DNA of 64,000 nucleotides from Anaerotignum faecicola (GCA_024460105.1 JANFXS010000001.1:401895-465894); one strand, 5' to 3'. Shown: positions 30,231 through 38,590, counted from the stretch's first letter. Notes: a model not told the origin generated them from the sequence alone. Translations and numbers: made by a program.

Positions 30231-30259
30231 TTGAAATTAAATTGTAAAACATATAAAAT
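30231..30259 (+). promoter_or_regulatory. Promoter of the HTH-desulfoferrodoxin gene
   Basis: TTGAAA (30231-30236) and TAAAAT (30254-30259) are 17 bp apart, giving a start close to 30266 and a leader of only about 16 bases before the GTG at 30282. It diverges from the metal ATPase promoter about 110 bp away. Confidence 0.6.
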
Positions 30260-30281
30260 ATATTTCATGGAGGTGATAAAA

Positions 30282-30869
30282 GTGGATTGTTCCAAAACAG
30301 GAGCGCTTATTTTAAAACTGCGCAAAGAAAAAGGACTTACTCAAAAAGCCCTTGCGGAAAAAATGAACATCAGCGACAGAGCAATTTCAAAATGGGAACG
30401 CGGGATCGGCTGCCCCGATGTATCGCTTCTTAATGAACTTTCGGAAATTTTCGGAGTCAATATCGAAAAAATACTTCTTGGCGATTTAGAACCCAATTTA
30501 AATGACGGAGGGAATATGAAAAAGATTAAATTTTATTTATGCCCGGACTGCGGAAATGTATTATCAGGTACAGGCAACGGCGAAATATACTGCTGCGGCA
30601 GGAAGCTTGGCGCGCTTATGCCCCAAAAGTCTGTTGAAGGCCACAATATTAATATAGAAGAAGTTGAAACGGATTATTATATAACAATGGAACATGAAAT
30701 GGAAAAAAGCCACTATATTTCTTTTGCCGCATATGTGTCGTATGACAGGGCAATGATTATAAAAATGTATCCTGAACAGGCTGCCGAAATACGCCTGCCG
30801 AAAATGCGCCGCGGCGAACTCTATATCTGCTGTACAAAGCACGGCCTTATAAATGCCGGCAGGATTTGA
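30282..30869 (+). CDS. XRE-type HTH regulator fused to desulfoferrodoxin-like iron domains
   Basis: A 195-residue protein. Residues 7-66 form an XRE/Cro HTH (GLTQKALAEKMNISDRAISKWERG). Residues 79-110 match the desulforedoxin centre, with four cysteines in YLCPDCGN (C87, C90) and YCCG (C104, C105). Residues 117-190 match the superoxide reductase centre: H121 in VEGH, H138 and H144 in MEHEMEKSHYIS, C184 and H187 in CCTKHGL, i.e. the complete His4Cys ligand set. The catalytic lysine next to the first histidine (EKH in enzymes) is Gly here, so sensing looks likelier than superoxide reduction. The GTG start is chosen because GGAGGTGA lies five bases before it; the ATG at 30267 contains that site. 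A second GGAGGG precedes the internal ATG at 30516. It diverges from the metal ATPase operon. Confidence 0.85.
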   Translation: MDCSKTGALILKLRKEKGLTQKALAEKMNISDRAISKWERGIGCPDVSLLNELSEIFGVNIEKILLGDLEPNLNDGGNMKKIKFYLCPDCGNVLSGTGNGEIYCCGRKLGALMPQKSVEGHNINIEEVETDYYITMEHEMEKSHYISFAAYVSYDRAMIIKMYPEQAAEIRLPKMRRGELYICCTKHGLINAGRI

Positions 30870-30969
30870 AAATATATTTCCTAGATGTGGAACTTTTAAA
30901 AAAAATATCCGTACAAATTATAAATATAATAAACCGGACTGCCCAACTAACATGAACAGGAGTGAAAAT

Positions 30970-31605
30970 ATGAAAAAAGTATCTATTACAGCAGTTATTT
31001 CCGCGTTATCGCTCTGTATGGTTTCGCCTGCATTCGCTTCATATATTGAAAAAGGCGACTATACGGCACAAATCAATTCACTGCCTCTGACAGGGCATAT
31101 ATACGAAAATAAAGACCACGCCCACATGTTTCCCCTCAGGGAAACCGCCTGTCTCCTGGGATATGAAGTTGAATGGGAAGGCTCCACGCAGACTGCCACA
31201 GTTAAAGACGGGGAAAACTCCGTTTCATTAACAATAGGTAAAGACGAATATAATTCCAACGGCAATAAATCCCAATTAATGGCCGCGCCTGAATTAACCG
31301 ACGGGCTGACATATGTGCCGTCGTTGTTTTTCAGCAAATTTTTTCCCGTAGATATGGTAAATGCAGAAAATGAATTGATAATTGTTACTTCCGATGAAAA
31401 AGGCGATCTTATTAAATCATGCGGAACGATAAAAGACGCCTCAATGAACACGCTTACTTTAAGCCTTGACGACGGCAGTGAAAAATCCTTTATAACGTCC
31501 GGCGCCGATATGTCCGGGTGCAACGGCCTTACAATCGGAAAAAATATAACCGTATACTATTACTCCGATTTTCCGGAAAAAGCGGTAAAAGCCGATGAAA
31601 TATAA
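30970..31605 (+). CDS. Secreted copper-amine-oxidase-N-like domain protein
   Basis: A 211-residue exported protein. The signal peptide (about 1-22) ends with a PAFA-S cleavage pattern. Residues about 30-125 match the Cu_amine_oxidN1 type of stalk domain, with MFPLRETACLLGYEVEWEGSTQTATV, SVSLTIGKDEY and LTDGLTYVPSLFFSKFF; this fold is common in Clostridia cell-surface proteins and does not itself bind copper. A small beta-rich C-terminal part (MNTLTLSLDDGSEKSFITSG) follows. The start at 30970 has AGGAGTG six bases upstream. It lies 100 bp after the HTH fusion and may be cotranscribed, as no terminator is seen between them. Confidence 0.8.
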   Translation: MKKVSITAVISALSLCMVSPAFASYIEKGDYTAQINSLPLTGHIYENKDHAHMFPLRETACLLGYEVEWEGSTQTATVKDGENSVSLTIGKDEYNSNGNKSQLMAAPELTDGLTYVPSLFFSKFFPVDMVNAENELIIVTSDEKGDLIKSCGTIKDASMNTLTLSLDDGSEKSFITSGADMSGCNGLTIGKNITVYYYSDFPEKAVKADEI

Positions 31606-31688
31606 AAAGCTTTTCGGCGCGCCTTTAACGTGTAAACCGATATATCTCATTGTGTGCGTTTCTTGCCGCTTTTAACGTCAAAACTGCA

Positions 31689-31742
31689 AAAAACAAAGGC
31701 TGCCGCACATCCGAAAAATGTAAAACGGCAGTTTTTGTTTTT
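31689..31742 (+). terminator. Terminator after secreted protein gene
   Basis: AAAAACAAAGGCTGCCG pairs with CGGCAGTTTTTGTTTTT across a 20-base loop, ending in a T run. It can work in both directions. The remainder of 31606-31910 shows no gene. Confidence 0.7.
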
Positions 31743-31910
31743 TAAAATGTTTTCAATTAACAAAACGGCATAAAAACAGGGCCCGTTACATTCACTGTTA
31801 TCTCAAAACATTCCGCCCATATGCCTCATCATTCAATCCGTAAAATACAAATTGCAGTATAAAAATTCATCTGCAAAACCTTTTTTCCCGGAGCGCAGTT
31901 TACATACGGG

Positions 31911-32069
31911 CTACGCTTTGTAAGATTCCTTCAATATAGCGGCGACGCCGTTATTCATGTCCATGCCGTCATTTGCCGCAAAACCAAAAACATATTTCAT
32001 AAATTTTTTATCCACGTTTTTTAAGGCGTTCTGTATAAATCTTATATCCCTTAAATAAAATAAATTCAT
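31911..32069 (-). CDS. Small ORF (52 residues) overlapping the MATE stop codon
   Basis: The ATG ending at 32069 overlaps the MATE stop as ATGA. The 52-residue product opens MNLFYLRDIRFIQNALKN and ends GVAAILKESYKA; a middle part VFGFAANDGMDMNNG is neither membrane-like nor low complexity. Codon choice (GGC, GCC, GTC) resembles neighbouring genes. I do not recognise it. The overlap supports translational coupling with the exporter, but no independent ribosome site is needed or seen, so it could still be a chance frame. Confidence 0.45.
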   Translation of the reverse strand: MNLFYLRDIRFIQNALKNVDKKFMKYVFGFAANDGMDMNNGVAAILKESYKA

Positions 32070-33406
32070 TTCTGTTTATCAATTATGTTTTTTCCCTGCC
32101 AGCTTCCGCTGAACCATCTTATCAGAAACGCAACGCCCCTGAAACACTCATCCACGGCCATTGCAAGCCAGAACCCCGCAAGCCCCATGCCAAACGCGAC
32201 GCCTAATATATATCCGCCCAGCACAGAAAAAATCCACATGCTTATAACTCCCAGCACAATCGGAAACATAATATCGCCCACAGCCTGCAAATCCCTTACC
32301 ATAGTCATATTTACGGCCCTTCCTATTTCAAGGAATATGTCTATAAAAAGCACTGTGCGTCCCAGTTCTACGACATATTCGTCGTCAGTTAAAAACTTGA
32401 ATATCGGTTCCGAAAAAACATAAAGCAAGGCCGATACCGCAAGGCTCACCGAAAGTGAAATTAAAAGCGTGCGCTGAACCTGTTTTTTTGTATTTTCAAC
32501 ATCCCTCGCTCCCATAAGCCTGCCTACAACGATTTGGCTTGCCTGCGAAATGGCGTTTGTATAAAGATATGAAATCATAACAAGCATATTTCCATATGTT
32601 TTGGCCGTTATAACCTGAGTTCCGAAATTATTTACCATTGTCTGTATCGCAAGCTGGCTTCCGGTGTATGACACGCTTTCGGCTCCGGACGGAAGGCCTA
32701 TTGAAAGCAGGGTTTTAAGCTGGCCTGACGGGAACGGTTTCATATGCCTGAATGTTATCCGTCCGTCAACTTTTATTTTAAATATCGCAATCATAATCAA
32801 AAGCCCTATAAATCGGCTTGCAATACTGCTTACAGCCGCCCCTGCAATCCCTATATGCGGTATCAGCACGGCGTTTCCCGCTATGTTCAAAACATTTATA
32901 ATAAACGAAACGGCCATTGATTCCTTCATAAGGGCGTTGCTTCTGAAAATAGCGGTAAAAGTGTTGTAAAGCCCTTGAAATATAATGCCCGCGCCGATAA
33001 TGGAAATATAAATAACAGCCTCGTCCATAACGTCGCCCGGAACCCGCATTATTGAAAATATCGGACGTGCAAATCCGACAACCGCCGCGCTTACAATAAC
33101 GCTTATAACGGCGTTTACAAAAACCGAAAGCGAATAAATTGTTTCAAGCCTTTTTTTGTCATTTGCGCCTTTATAAAGCGAAACAAGTATGGTTGTGGCA
33201 ATACTTATAACGCTGAAAACAATTACAACCATATTCATTATCTGATTTGCATTTCCTATTGCGGCAACGCCCGTCTGGGAATACCTGCCAACCATAAACT
33301 GGTCTACGTTCCCAACAAGCATCTGCAAAAGCAATTCTATGAAGATAGGCCATGTCAGAAGTATTAATGTTTTTCCCCGCTTGGTATCCAACTTGTCTGT
33401 TTCCAT
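32066..33406 (-). CDS. MATE-family multidrug/cation antiporter
   Basis: A 446-residue protein with twelve hydrophobic segments in two six-helix halves, the MATE architecture, which exports drugs or metabolites in exchange for Na+ or H+. LTWPIFIELLLQMLVGNVDQFMVGRYSQTGVAAIGNANQI is the characteristic helix 1-2 region, and GLPSGAESVSYTGSQLAIQTMVNNFG opens the second half. NorM/DinF-like membership is clear, but the substrate is not. It begins about 30 bp after a TTTAAAAATCCCC region, with AAGGGGATTT as ribosome site. A 52-codon ORF overlaps its stop. Confidence 0.93.
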   Translation of the reverse strand: METDKLDTKRGKTLILLTWPIFIELLLQMLVGNVDQFMVGRYSQTGVAAIGNANQIMNMVVIVFSVISIATTILVSLYKGANDKKRLETIYSLSVFVNAVISVIVSAAVVGFARPIFSIMRVPGDVMDEAVIYISIIGAGIIFQGLYNTFTAIFRSNALMKESMAVSFIINVLNIAGNAVLIPHIGIAGAAVSSIASRFIGLLIMIAIFKIKVDGRITFRHMKPFPSGQLKTLLSIGLPSGAESVSYTGSQLAIQTMVNNFGTQVITAKTYGNMLVMISYLYTNAISQASQIVVGRLMGARDVENTKKQVQRTLLISLSVSLAVSALLYVFSEPIFKFLTDDEYVVELGRTVLFIDIFLEIGRAVNMTMVRDLQAVGDIMFPIVLGVISMWIFSVLGGYILGVAFGMGLAGFWLAMAVDECFRGVAFLIRWFSGSWQGKNIIDKQK

Positions 33407-33480
33407 TTAAAAATCCCCTTTTTATAAAATAAAACCGCAAAACGCAAAATAAAATGCCGTTATGCTTTTAAACGCATACC

Positions 33481-33651
33481 TTCGGTTTACAAAGGTATGC
33501 ACGGTTGAGAACGCCTTTTACTCCACACGGTGAAATTTTTTTGTTATTCAAGGCTCAAATATTCCGGCTTGCCCATAGGCAATTCAAGTATCCGCAACGC
33601 AAAAGAACAGAAAAATTTGTCATGTGTAACGTATGTGCCTTGTAAACCGAA
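33481..33651. repeat. Dispersed palindromic intergenic repeat, copy 5
   Basis: A 171-bp copy with TTCGGTTTACAAAGG and CCTTGTAAACCGAA ends: both ends carry the G/C form, so pairing is kept. Internal TGAAATTTTTTTGTTATTCAAGG and AACGCAAAAGAACAGAAAAATTTGT are shared, in the opposite orientation, with the copy at 61431. Confidence 0.75.
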
Positions 33652-33965
33652 AACAACTTCCGCCAAAATTAACGGACTTAATACGAACGATAATATTCCT
33701 TTTCCCGGAATATGGCGTGAATTGCTTTCACCTAAAATCTACCGCAAGTTATTATATACTAAATTCACATATTTTCAAGCATAAATCTATAAAAAAGCAA
33801 CGTATTTATGTGTAAAATTAACAAATAAAAATCCATTATGTTTTGTACAAAATTACTTAAACGTAGTATAAGGCGTACTCCTGCACAAATTTAATATCAG
33901 CGTCAAAATAATAAAGACGCGATTTCAATATACCCAAAAATACCGTTCGGCTTCCGTTACGGCAA
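33652..33965. other. Non-coding gap
   Basis: About 310 bp of A/T-rich sequence between the repeat and the importer terminator, with no ORF having a ribosome site and no recognisable RNA. Confidence 0.4.
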
Positions 33966-34003
33966 TAAAAAAACCGGACAGCGGATAATTCCCGCTTCCG
34001 GTT
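33966..34003 (-). terminator. Terminator of tryptophan importer operon
   Basis: On the minus strand CCGGAAGCGG and CCGCTGTCCGG pair with one bulged base and are followed by TTTTTTT, about 15 bases after the ATP-binding gene stop. Confidence 0.82.
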
Positions 34004-34018
34004 TCTGCGCTTTCATAT

Positions 34019-34792
34019 TCAGTTGCCGCATTCAATGCTTATCTCGTTAAACAGCCCCAGTATTTCATCTATTCCTGTTTTTTCTTTTTCCTCGCCTTTT
34101 TTGTCAATAACAATATTGCCCTGGTGCATCATAATAAGCCTGCTGCCGTAATCCACGGCATATCTTAAATTATGGGTTACCATAATTGTGGTCAGGCGTT
34201 TTTCCTTAACAATGCTGTTTGTAAGCTCCATTATCAGATCGGCGGTTTTCGGATCGAGCGCCGCGGTATGCTCGTCTAGTATAAGGAATTTTATGGGCGT
34301 CATTGTGGCCATTAAAAGCGCCATTGCCTGTCTCTGCCCTCCCGAAAGGGAACCTACCTTTATATCAAGCTTATCTTCCAACCCCAGCTTCAGCTGGCTT
34401 AGCTGTTCTTTATAAAAATTTATCCGCGCCCTGTTTGTGCCGGGCTTCAAGCCGAAAGTTTTACCTTTATTGTCCGCAAGCGCCATGTTTTCAAGTATAG
34501 TCATGTTTGGGCATGTTCCCATAGACGGGTTTTGATATACGCGGCCTATTATTTTGTTCCTTTGGAATTCCTTTTTTGAAAGTATGCTCTGCCCGTCTAT
34601 TTTTATATCCCCTTTTTCAATGGGTATACTGCCGCAGATTATGTTCAGCATTGACGTTTTTCCGGAACCGTTGCTTCCTATAACGGAAACAAACTGTCCG
34701 TCGTCAACTTTAAGGTCAAAGCCGTTAAAAAGACACATCTCATTAATCGTTCCCGGGTTATAGTATTTATATATTGAATTTAATTCAAGCAT
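34019..34792 (-). CDS. ABC transporter ATP-binding protein, TrpZ-like
   Basis: ATPase of an importer. The 257-residue protein has Walker A GSNGSGKT (39-46), Q-loop VYQNPSMG, the signature LSGGQRQ and Walker B FLILDEHTAALDP, with the switch His in MVTHN. LDEHTAAL with His after Glu is characteristic of the group that works with ABC_sub_bind-type binding proteins and BPD_transp_2 permeases (TrpXYZ in streptococci). It overlaps the permease gene by 8 bp and is the last gene of a three-gene unit under a tryptophan T-box; tryptophan as the cargo is inferred from that leader. Confidence 0.9.
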   Translation of the reverse strand: MLELNSIYKYYNPGTINEMCLFNGFDLKVDDGQFVSVIGSNGSGKTSMLNIICGSIPIEKGDIKIDGQSILSKKEFQRNKIIGRVYQNPSMGTCPNMTILENMALADNKGKTFGLKPGTNRARINFYKEQLSQLKLGLEDKLDIKVGSLSGGQRQAMALLMATMTPIKFLILDEHTAALDPKTADLIMELTNSIVKEKRLTTIMVTHNLRYAVDYGSRLIMMHQGNIVIDKKGEEKEKTGIDEILGLFNEISIECGN

Positions 34793-35669
34793 CGCCTTTC
34801 ACCTTCTTTTTCCTGTCCATTGTAGCAACAAGTATTATAAGGAACAGCAGCGCCGTAATAAGCTTCATATCCGACGCTTTAAATCCTTGGGCAATAGCTA
34901 ACGCCACACACCCCTTATAAAGTATGGAACCTATAAGAACGGCGCTTGTAGGGCGTATAAAACGGCTGTTTTTAAATATATTTGTGCCTATTATAACGCT
35001 TGCAAGGCCTATTACGACGGTTCCCGTTCCCATGGATATATCAAAAAACCTCTGCTGCTGGCACATTGCGCTGCCGCCTAGGGCGACAAGGCCGTTTGCT
35101 ATCGCAAGGCCGACTATTTTAACAAGGCCGTGGTCTTTGGCAAGGCTTGTAACTATAACCGGATTGTCGCCCGCCGCCCTTAAAAGGTATCCCGATTTCG
35201 TCCTTAAATATCCGTCAAGCAGATATTTTGCAACCAACGACAATATAAGCGCGATAAAAAACGTCTTATATGCCGTAAATCCATGAGGCATAACGGAATT
35301 AACCGCCGGATTGTCAAAAACCGTAGGCTGTGTAAATATCGGCACGTTGGCTTTTCCCGTAATCCTCATATTAATGCTGTAAAGCGCCGTCATCATTATA
35401 ATTCCCGAAAGGAGATCCCTTACTTTAAACTTAACATGTATAAGCCCCGTTACCGCCCCTGCCAACGCTCCCGCGGCAAATGAGGCGATAAGCGCCGCAT
35501 ATGGGTTTGCGCCGCCCGTTATGAGCACCGCCGTCACAGCCGCCCCCATGGGAAACGTCCCATCCACGGTTAAATCCGGGAAATCAAGTATTTTATATGT
35601 TATATAAACTCCCAGGGCCATTATGCCGTATATAAGCCCCTGCTCCAAAACGCCTATCAGTATTCCCAT
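34785..35669 (-). CDS. ABC transporter permease, TrpY-like
   Basis: A 294-residue membrane permease of the BPD_transp_2 family with about nine hydrophobic segments. ALGVYITYKILDFPDLTVDGTFPMGAAV, LLSGIIMMTALYSINMRITGK and LRAAGDNPVIVTSLAKD are hallmarks of the TrpY-like group. The start at 35669 is chosen over the TTG at 35687 because GGGAGG lies ten bases upstream. It lies between the binding-protein and ATPase genes and overlaps the latter. Confidence 0.9.
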   Translation of the reverse strand: MGILIGVLEQGLIYGIMALGVYITYKILDFPDLTVDGTFPMGAAVTAVLITGGANPYAALIASFAAGALAGAVTGLIHVKFKVRDLLSGIIMMTALYSINMRITGKANVPIFTQPTVFDNPAVNSVMPHGFTAYKTFFIALILSLVAKYLLDGYLRTKSGYLLRAAGDNPVIVTSLAKDHGLVKIVGLAIANGLVALGGSAMCQQQRFFDISMGTGTVVIGLASVIIGTNIFKNSRFIRPTSAVLIGSILYKGCVALAIAQGFKASDMKLITALLFLIILVATMDRKKKVKGDA

Positions 35670-35715
35670 TTTGCCGCGTCCTCCCAAAAGATTTTATTTG
35701 CCGCACACCGTTTGC

Positions 35716-36783
35716 TTATTGTCCGGCTATTGTATCGAATGTTTCAATCGCGCCCGCCGCATATTCCCCGTCTATTTCAATATTGAGGTTTTCAGCCGCC
35801 GCTAAATTTATATAAAGCCCCGCTTCGGATATCGTTTCAAAGTTCATTTCGCTTGCTTTGGATTCTCCTTTTAAAACCTTTGCCGCCATTTTTCCGGTCT
35901 GCACTCCGAGATCCACAAAATCAAGGCCTACAGCCGCAACGCATCCGTTTTTAACCTGTTCGACTTCACTGCCGAAAACAGGGACTCCCGCGGCGTTTGC
36001 TTTTGAAATTACCGTTGCAAGGCTCTGTACAACCGTGTTGTCAGTTAAGTTGTTAAGACAGTCCACTTTTGTAAGAAGGCTGTCAACAGCCATAGGAACG
36101 TCTGCCTGAGTTGTTATGCCCACCGTTTCAAGCTCAAAACCGTAGTCGGCAACAGCCGCTTCATATTCTTTTATTGTGGATTCCGAATTTGTTTCGCTTG
36201 TAGTATAAATAATTCCAATCGTTTTCGCATCTGGAAGTATTTCCCTAATCATTTCAAGCTGTGCTTCGACGGGAAGTTTGTCGCTTGTTCCCGTAATTTC
36301 TCCTACAGGCGTGCCGTCGGCATTTGCAAGGCCTGTCGCAACAGGATTGTTAACCGCCGTAAATACTACCGGAATATCCGTATTCATAGTTGCGGCATAT
36401 GCGCTTGCCGCGCTGGGCGTCGCAATCGGGCAAATCATGTCAACCCCGTTTGAAACAAAATTGTCTGCAATCTGGCCTGCCGTTCCCGTATCGGCCTGGG
36501 CGTTCTGGAAAAGCACCGTAAGGTTTTCGCCTTCCACAATGCCTTCCTGCGCAAGCCCTTCAAGAAGCCCTTCGCGGCAGTTGTCAAGGGAGCCGTGCTC
36601 GGCAAACTGTGAAATTCCTATCGTATATGTTTCCCCGCCGGCAGTTTCCTCGCCGCCGCCATTCTCCTCCCCGCTTTCTTCCTGCGTTCCTGTTTGCGCC
36701 TGTTCCGGCGTTTCCGACGAACACCCTGCAAATGCGCCTGCCATTGTAAGAGCCAATACTAAAGCCAAAATTTTCTTCTTCAT
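35716..36783 (-). CDS. ABC transporter substrate-binding lipoprotein, TrpX-like
   Basis: A 355-residue lipoprotein receptor that delivers ligand to the permease. The signal has the lipobox FAGC (Cys near residue 20), followed by an acidic Gln/Glu/Gly linker. The two-lobe periplasmic-binding fold of the ABC_sub_bind family starts at about 50 (YTIGISQFAEHGSLDNCREGLLEGLAQEGIVEG), with TPSAASAYAATMNTDIPVVFTAVNNPV and GIIYTTSETNSESTIKEYEAA. Tryptophan is the likely ligand because the leader is a tryptophan T-box; family members elsewhere bind other aromatics or unknown ligands. AAAAGGGG lies about 10 bases before the ATG. Confidence 0.9.
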   Translation of the reverse strand: MKKKILALVLALTMAGAFAGCSSETPEQAQTGTQEESGEENGGGEETAGGETYTIGISQFAEHGSLDNCREGLLEGLAQEGIVEGENLTVLFQNAQADTGTAGQIADNFVSNGVDMICPIATPSAASAYAATMNTDIPVVFTAVNNPVATGLANADGTPVGEITGTSDKLPVEAQLEMIREILPDAKTIGIIYTTSETNSESTIKEYEAAVADYGFELETVGITTQADVPMAVDSLLTKVDCLNNLTDNTVVQSLATVISKANAAGVPVFGSEVEQVKNGCVAAVGLDFVDLGVQTGKMAAKVLKGESKASEMNFETISEAGLYINLAAAENLNIEIDGEYAAGAIETFDTIAGQ

Positions 36784-37156
36784 AATAAATATCCCCTTTT
36801 CATTGTCTTTTTTAGTTTGCTTGCTTCATGAAACTTAATACTTTCAATATGATTTTTATACGTTATGCATTTTAACTCCGCGCGCCGAAAACGTTAAAAA
36901 CACATTGAAAAAATACATTAAATTTCATTTTAAAAATGCTGCCTCAATCTCGCCGAAACATACAGATTATGTCTCTGACGACGGGATTAAACATAAAATT
37001 TCTTATATAATAGTGAAAATTATATAAATCCCGCAATTTATATAAAGCGCCGTATCCGTTTTAAAGCATTTGTATATGGTAAATACAATTATTGCGGATT
37101 TTTAAATATATTTTAAATTTTTAAAGCCGAAAATAAGTACACGTCCCTTTGCCAAC
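36784..37156 (-). other. Long untranslated spacer between T-box and importer genes
   Basis: About 370 bp of A/T-rich sequence separates the T-box terminator from the binding-protein ATG. I find no ORF of useful size, no second terminator and no clear consensus promoter. Leaders of this class normally end within about 100 bases of the gene. Confidence 0.45.
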
Positions 37157-37441
37157 AAAAAAACCGCCGCAAGCATTACTGCTTGAGGCGGTTATAAACA
37201 AAGTTATAATCGTGGTACCACTCAAATTGCCTTAAAAAAGGCCGCTCATTTCATGTACAACCATACATGCCTAATTTATAACGGGTAAGGTTCCCGGCGG
37301 CATCTACTTGCATAAGCTTTCAAGCCGCGCTCAGAAGTCCATTCGGCAAGCAACTTTATACCGCATTCCCACCGCCGGCGGCTCTCTTTGATATCATTGC
37401 AGGCTTACTCGTCTTCGTCATCGCTTTATATTCTTTAATTG
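37157..37441 (-). promoter_or_regulatory. T-box leader, tryptophan specifier (UGG)
   Basis: A minus-strand T-box riboswitch. Stem I carries AGAGAG and GGTGGGA elements. The specifier loop has GAA-UGG-A (UGG at 37339-37341), predicting tRNA-Trp. The T-box core GAGTGGTACCACG lies at 37211-37223, and the terminator AACCGCC...GGCGGTTTTTTT at 37157-37192. When tRNA-Trp is uncharged, its acceptor end should favour the antiterminator and allow transcription of the importer genes. Confidence 0.92.
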
Positions 37442-37447
37442 AGATGT

Positions 37448-37476
37448 ATTCTAACACCGTTTATTAAAATAGTCAA
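37448..37476 (-). promoter_or_regulatory. Promoter of the tryptophan T-box leader
   Basis: TTGACT (37471-37476) and TAGAAT (37448-37453) on the minus strand are 17 bp apart; the start falls near 37441, just before the T-box stem I. Confidence 0.75.
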
Positions 37477-37563
37477 TAGTTTTTTTCAATATTTTTTTAT
37501 TTATTTTTCCGTTTCTTCATGATGCTAAAACCGGCGGAACATAAGGCCGACGGAAAGAGTTGT

Positions 37564-38577
37564 TTATACGCCTTTTTCCTTCGCAAGCTGATAAGCTACG
37601 TCGACAATCATATCTTCCTGCCCGCCTACCATTCTTCTTTTTCCCAATTCCACAAGTATATCCCTCGGGTTAAGCCCGAATTTTTCCGCCGCCCTGTATG
37701 TATGAAGAAGAAAACTTGAATAAACCCCAGCATACCCCAGCATAAGCGGAGCTGTTTTTATAACCTGCGGCCTGTGCATAATAGGTTCTACTATTTCTTC
37801 TGCGATATCCTGAAGCCCGTACATGTCAAGCCCTGTGTTGTATCCCAGCCTGTCGAACACCGCGGCCAAAACCTCAAGCTGGGTATTGCCGGCGCCCGCC
37901 CCAAGGCCGCGGCATGTAGCGTCGATATATGTGGCTCCCGCTTCAACTGCCGCAATAGAGTTTGCAACAGCAAGGCTTAAATTGTTATGCGCATGAAAAC
38001 CTACCGGAATATTCAGGCCTTCCGCAAGGGTTCCGACACGGCTTGTTACATCCTGAGGAAGCAGGTATCCCGACGAATCGGCAAGGTTTATGTAATCCGC
38101 CCCGGCGGCTTCAAAAATCTTGGCCTGTTCAAGCAGTTTTTCCGGCTCCGCCATATGTACCATCATCAAAAATCCCACGGCCATCATGCCCATTTTCTTG
38201 GCGGCCTTTATATGCTGTATGCCTACGTCGGCTTCTGTGCAGTGCGTTGCAACGCGCACAACACGGGCCCCGTTTTCATACGCTTCTTCCATATCCTCGA
38301 TAGTTCCAATACCCGGTATAAGCAGGATTGCCTGTTTTGCATTTTTAACAACTCCGCTCACAGACTTTATCAAATCCATTTCATTATACTTTGAAAAGCC
38401 GTAATTAATGGTTGAACCCGTTATGCCGTCGCCATGGGCGCATTCTATAATATCGACTCCCGTTTTATCAAGCCCGCCGGCAATCTTTGCCGCCTGTTCC
38501 GGGGAAAAGCTGTGGCTTACAGCGTGACTGCCGTCGCGCAGGGTTGTGTCTACAATGTTTATTTTCCGTTTTTCCAT
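37564..38577 (-). CDS. mhpE: 4-hydroxy-2-oxovalerate aldolase
   Basis: Cleaves 4-hydroxy-2-oxoacids into pyruvate and an aldehyde (acetaldehyde for C5). The 337-residue protein has the HMGL-like TIM barrel with DTTLRDGSHAVSHSF (metal ligand and catalytic His, D10 and H18), GFHAHNNLSLAV (metal His pair) and DATCRGLGAGAGNTQLE. A C-terminal DmpG-type extension follows (GYAGVYSSFLLHTYRAAEKFGLNPRDILVELG), which forms the contact with the dehydrogenase partner. The ATG at 38577 is chosen because AAGGGGG lies nine bases upstream; the longer frame to 38631 lacks a site. Acetaldehyde should be channelled to the enzyme encoded just upstream (13 bp gap). Confidence 0.95.
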   Translation of the reverse strand: MEKRKINIVDTTLRDGSHAVSHSFSPEQAAKIAGGLDKTGVDIIECAHGDGITGSTINYGFSKYNEMDLIKSVSGVVKNAKQAILLIPGIGTIEDMEEAYENGARVVRVATHCTEADVGIQHIKAAKKMGMMAVGFLMMVHMAEPEKLLEQAKIFEAAGADYINLADSSGYLLPQDVTSRVGTLAEGLNIPVGFHAHNNLSLAVANSIAAVEAGATYIDATCRGLGAGAGNTQLEVLAAVFDRLGYNTGLDMYGLQDIAEEIVEPIMHRPQVIKTAPLMLGYAGVYSSFLLHTYRAAEKFGLNPRDILVELGKRRMVGGQEDMIVDVAYQLAKEKGV

Positions 38578-38590
38578 TTTATTTTCCCCC

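Noticed and set aside
31890-31914. Possible further end of the palindromic repeat (GCAGTTTACATACGGGC)
   Set aside because: No partner end found, and it overlaps the end of the small ORF after the MATE gene; one 9-base match is not enough.
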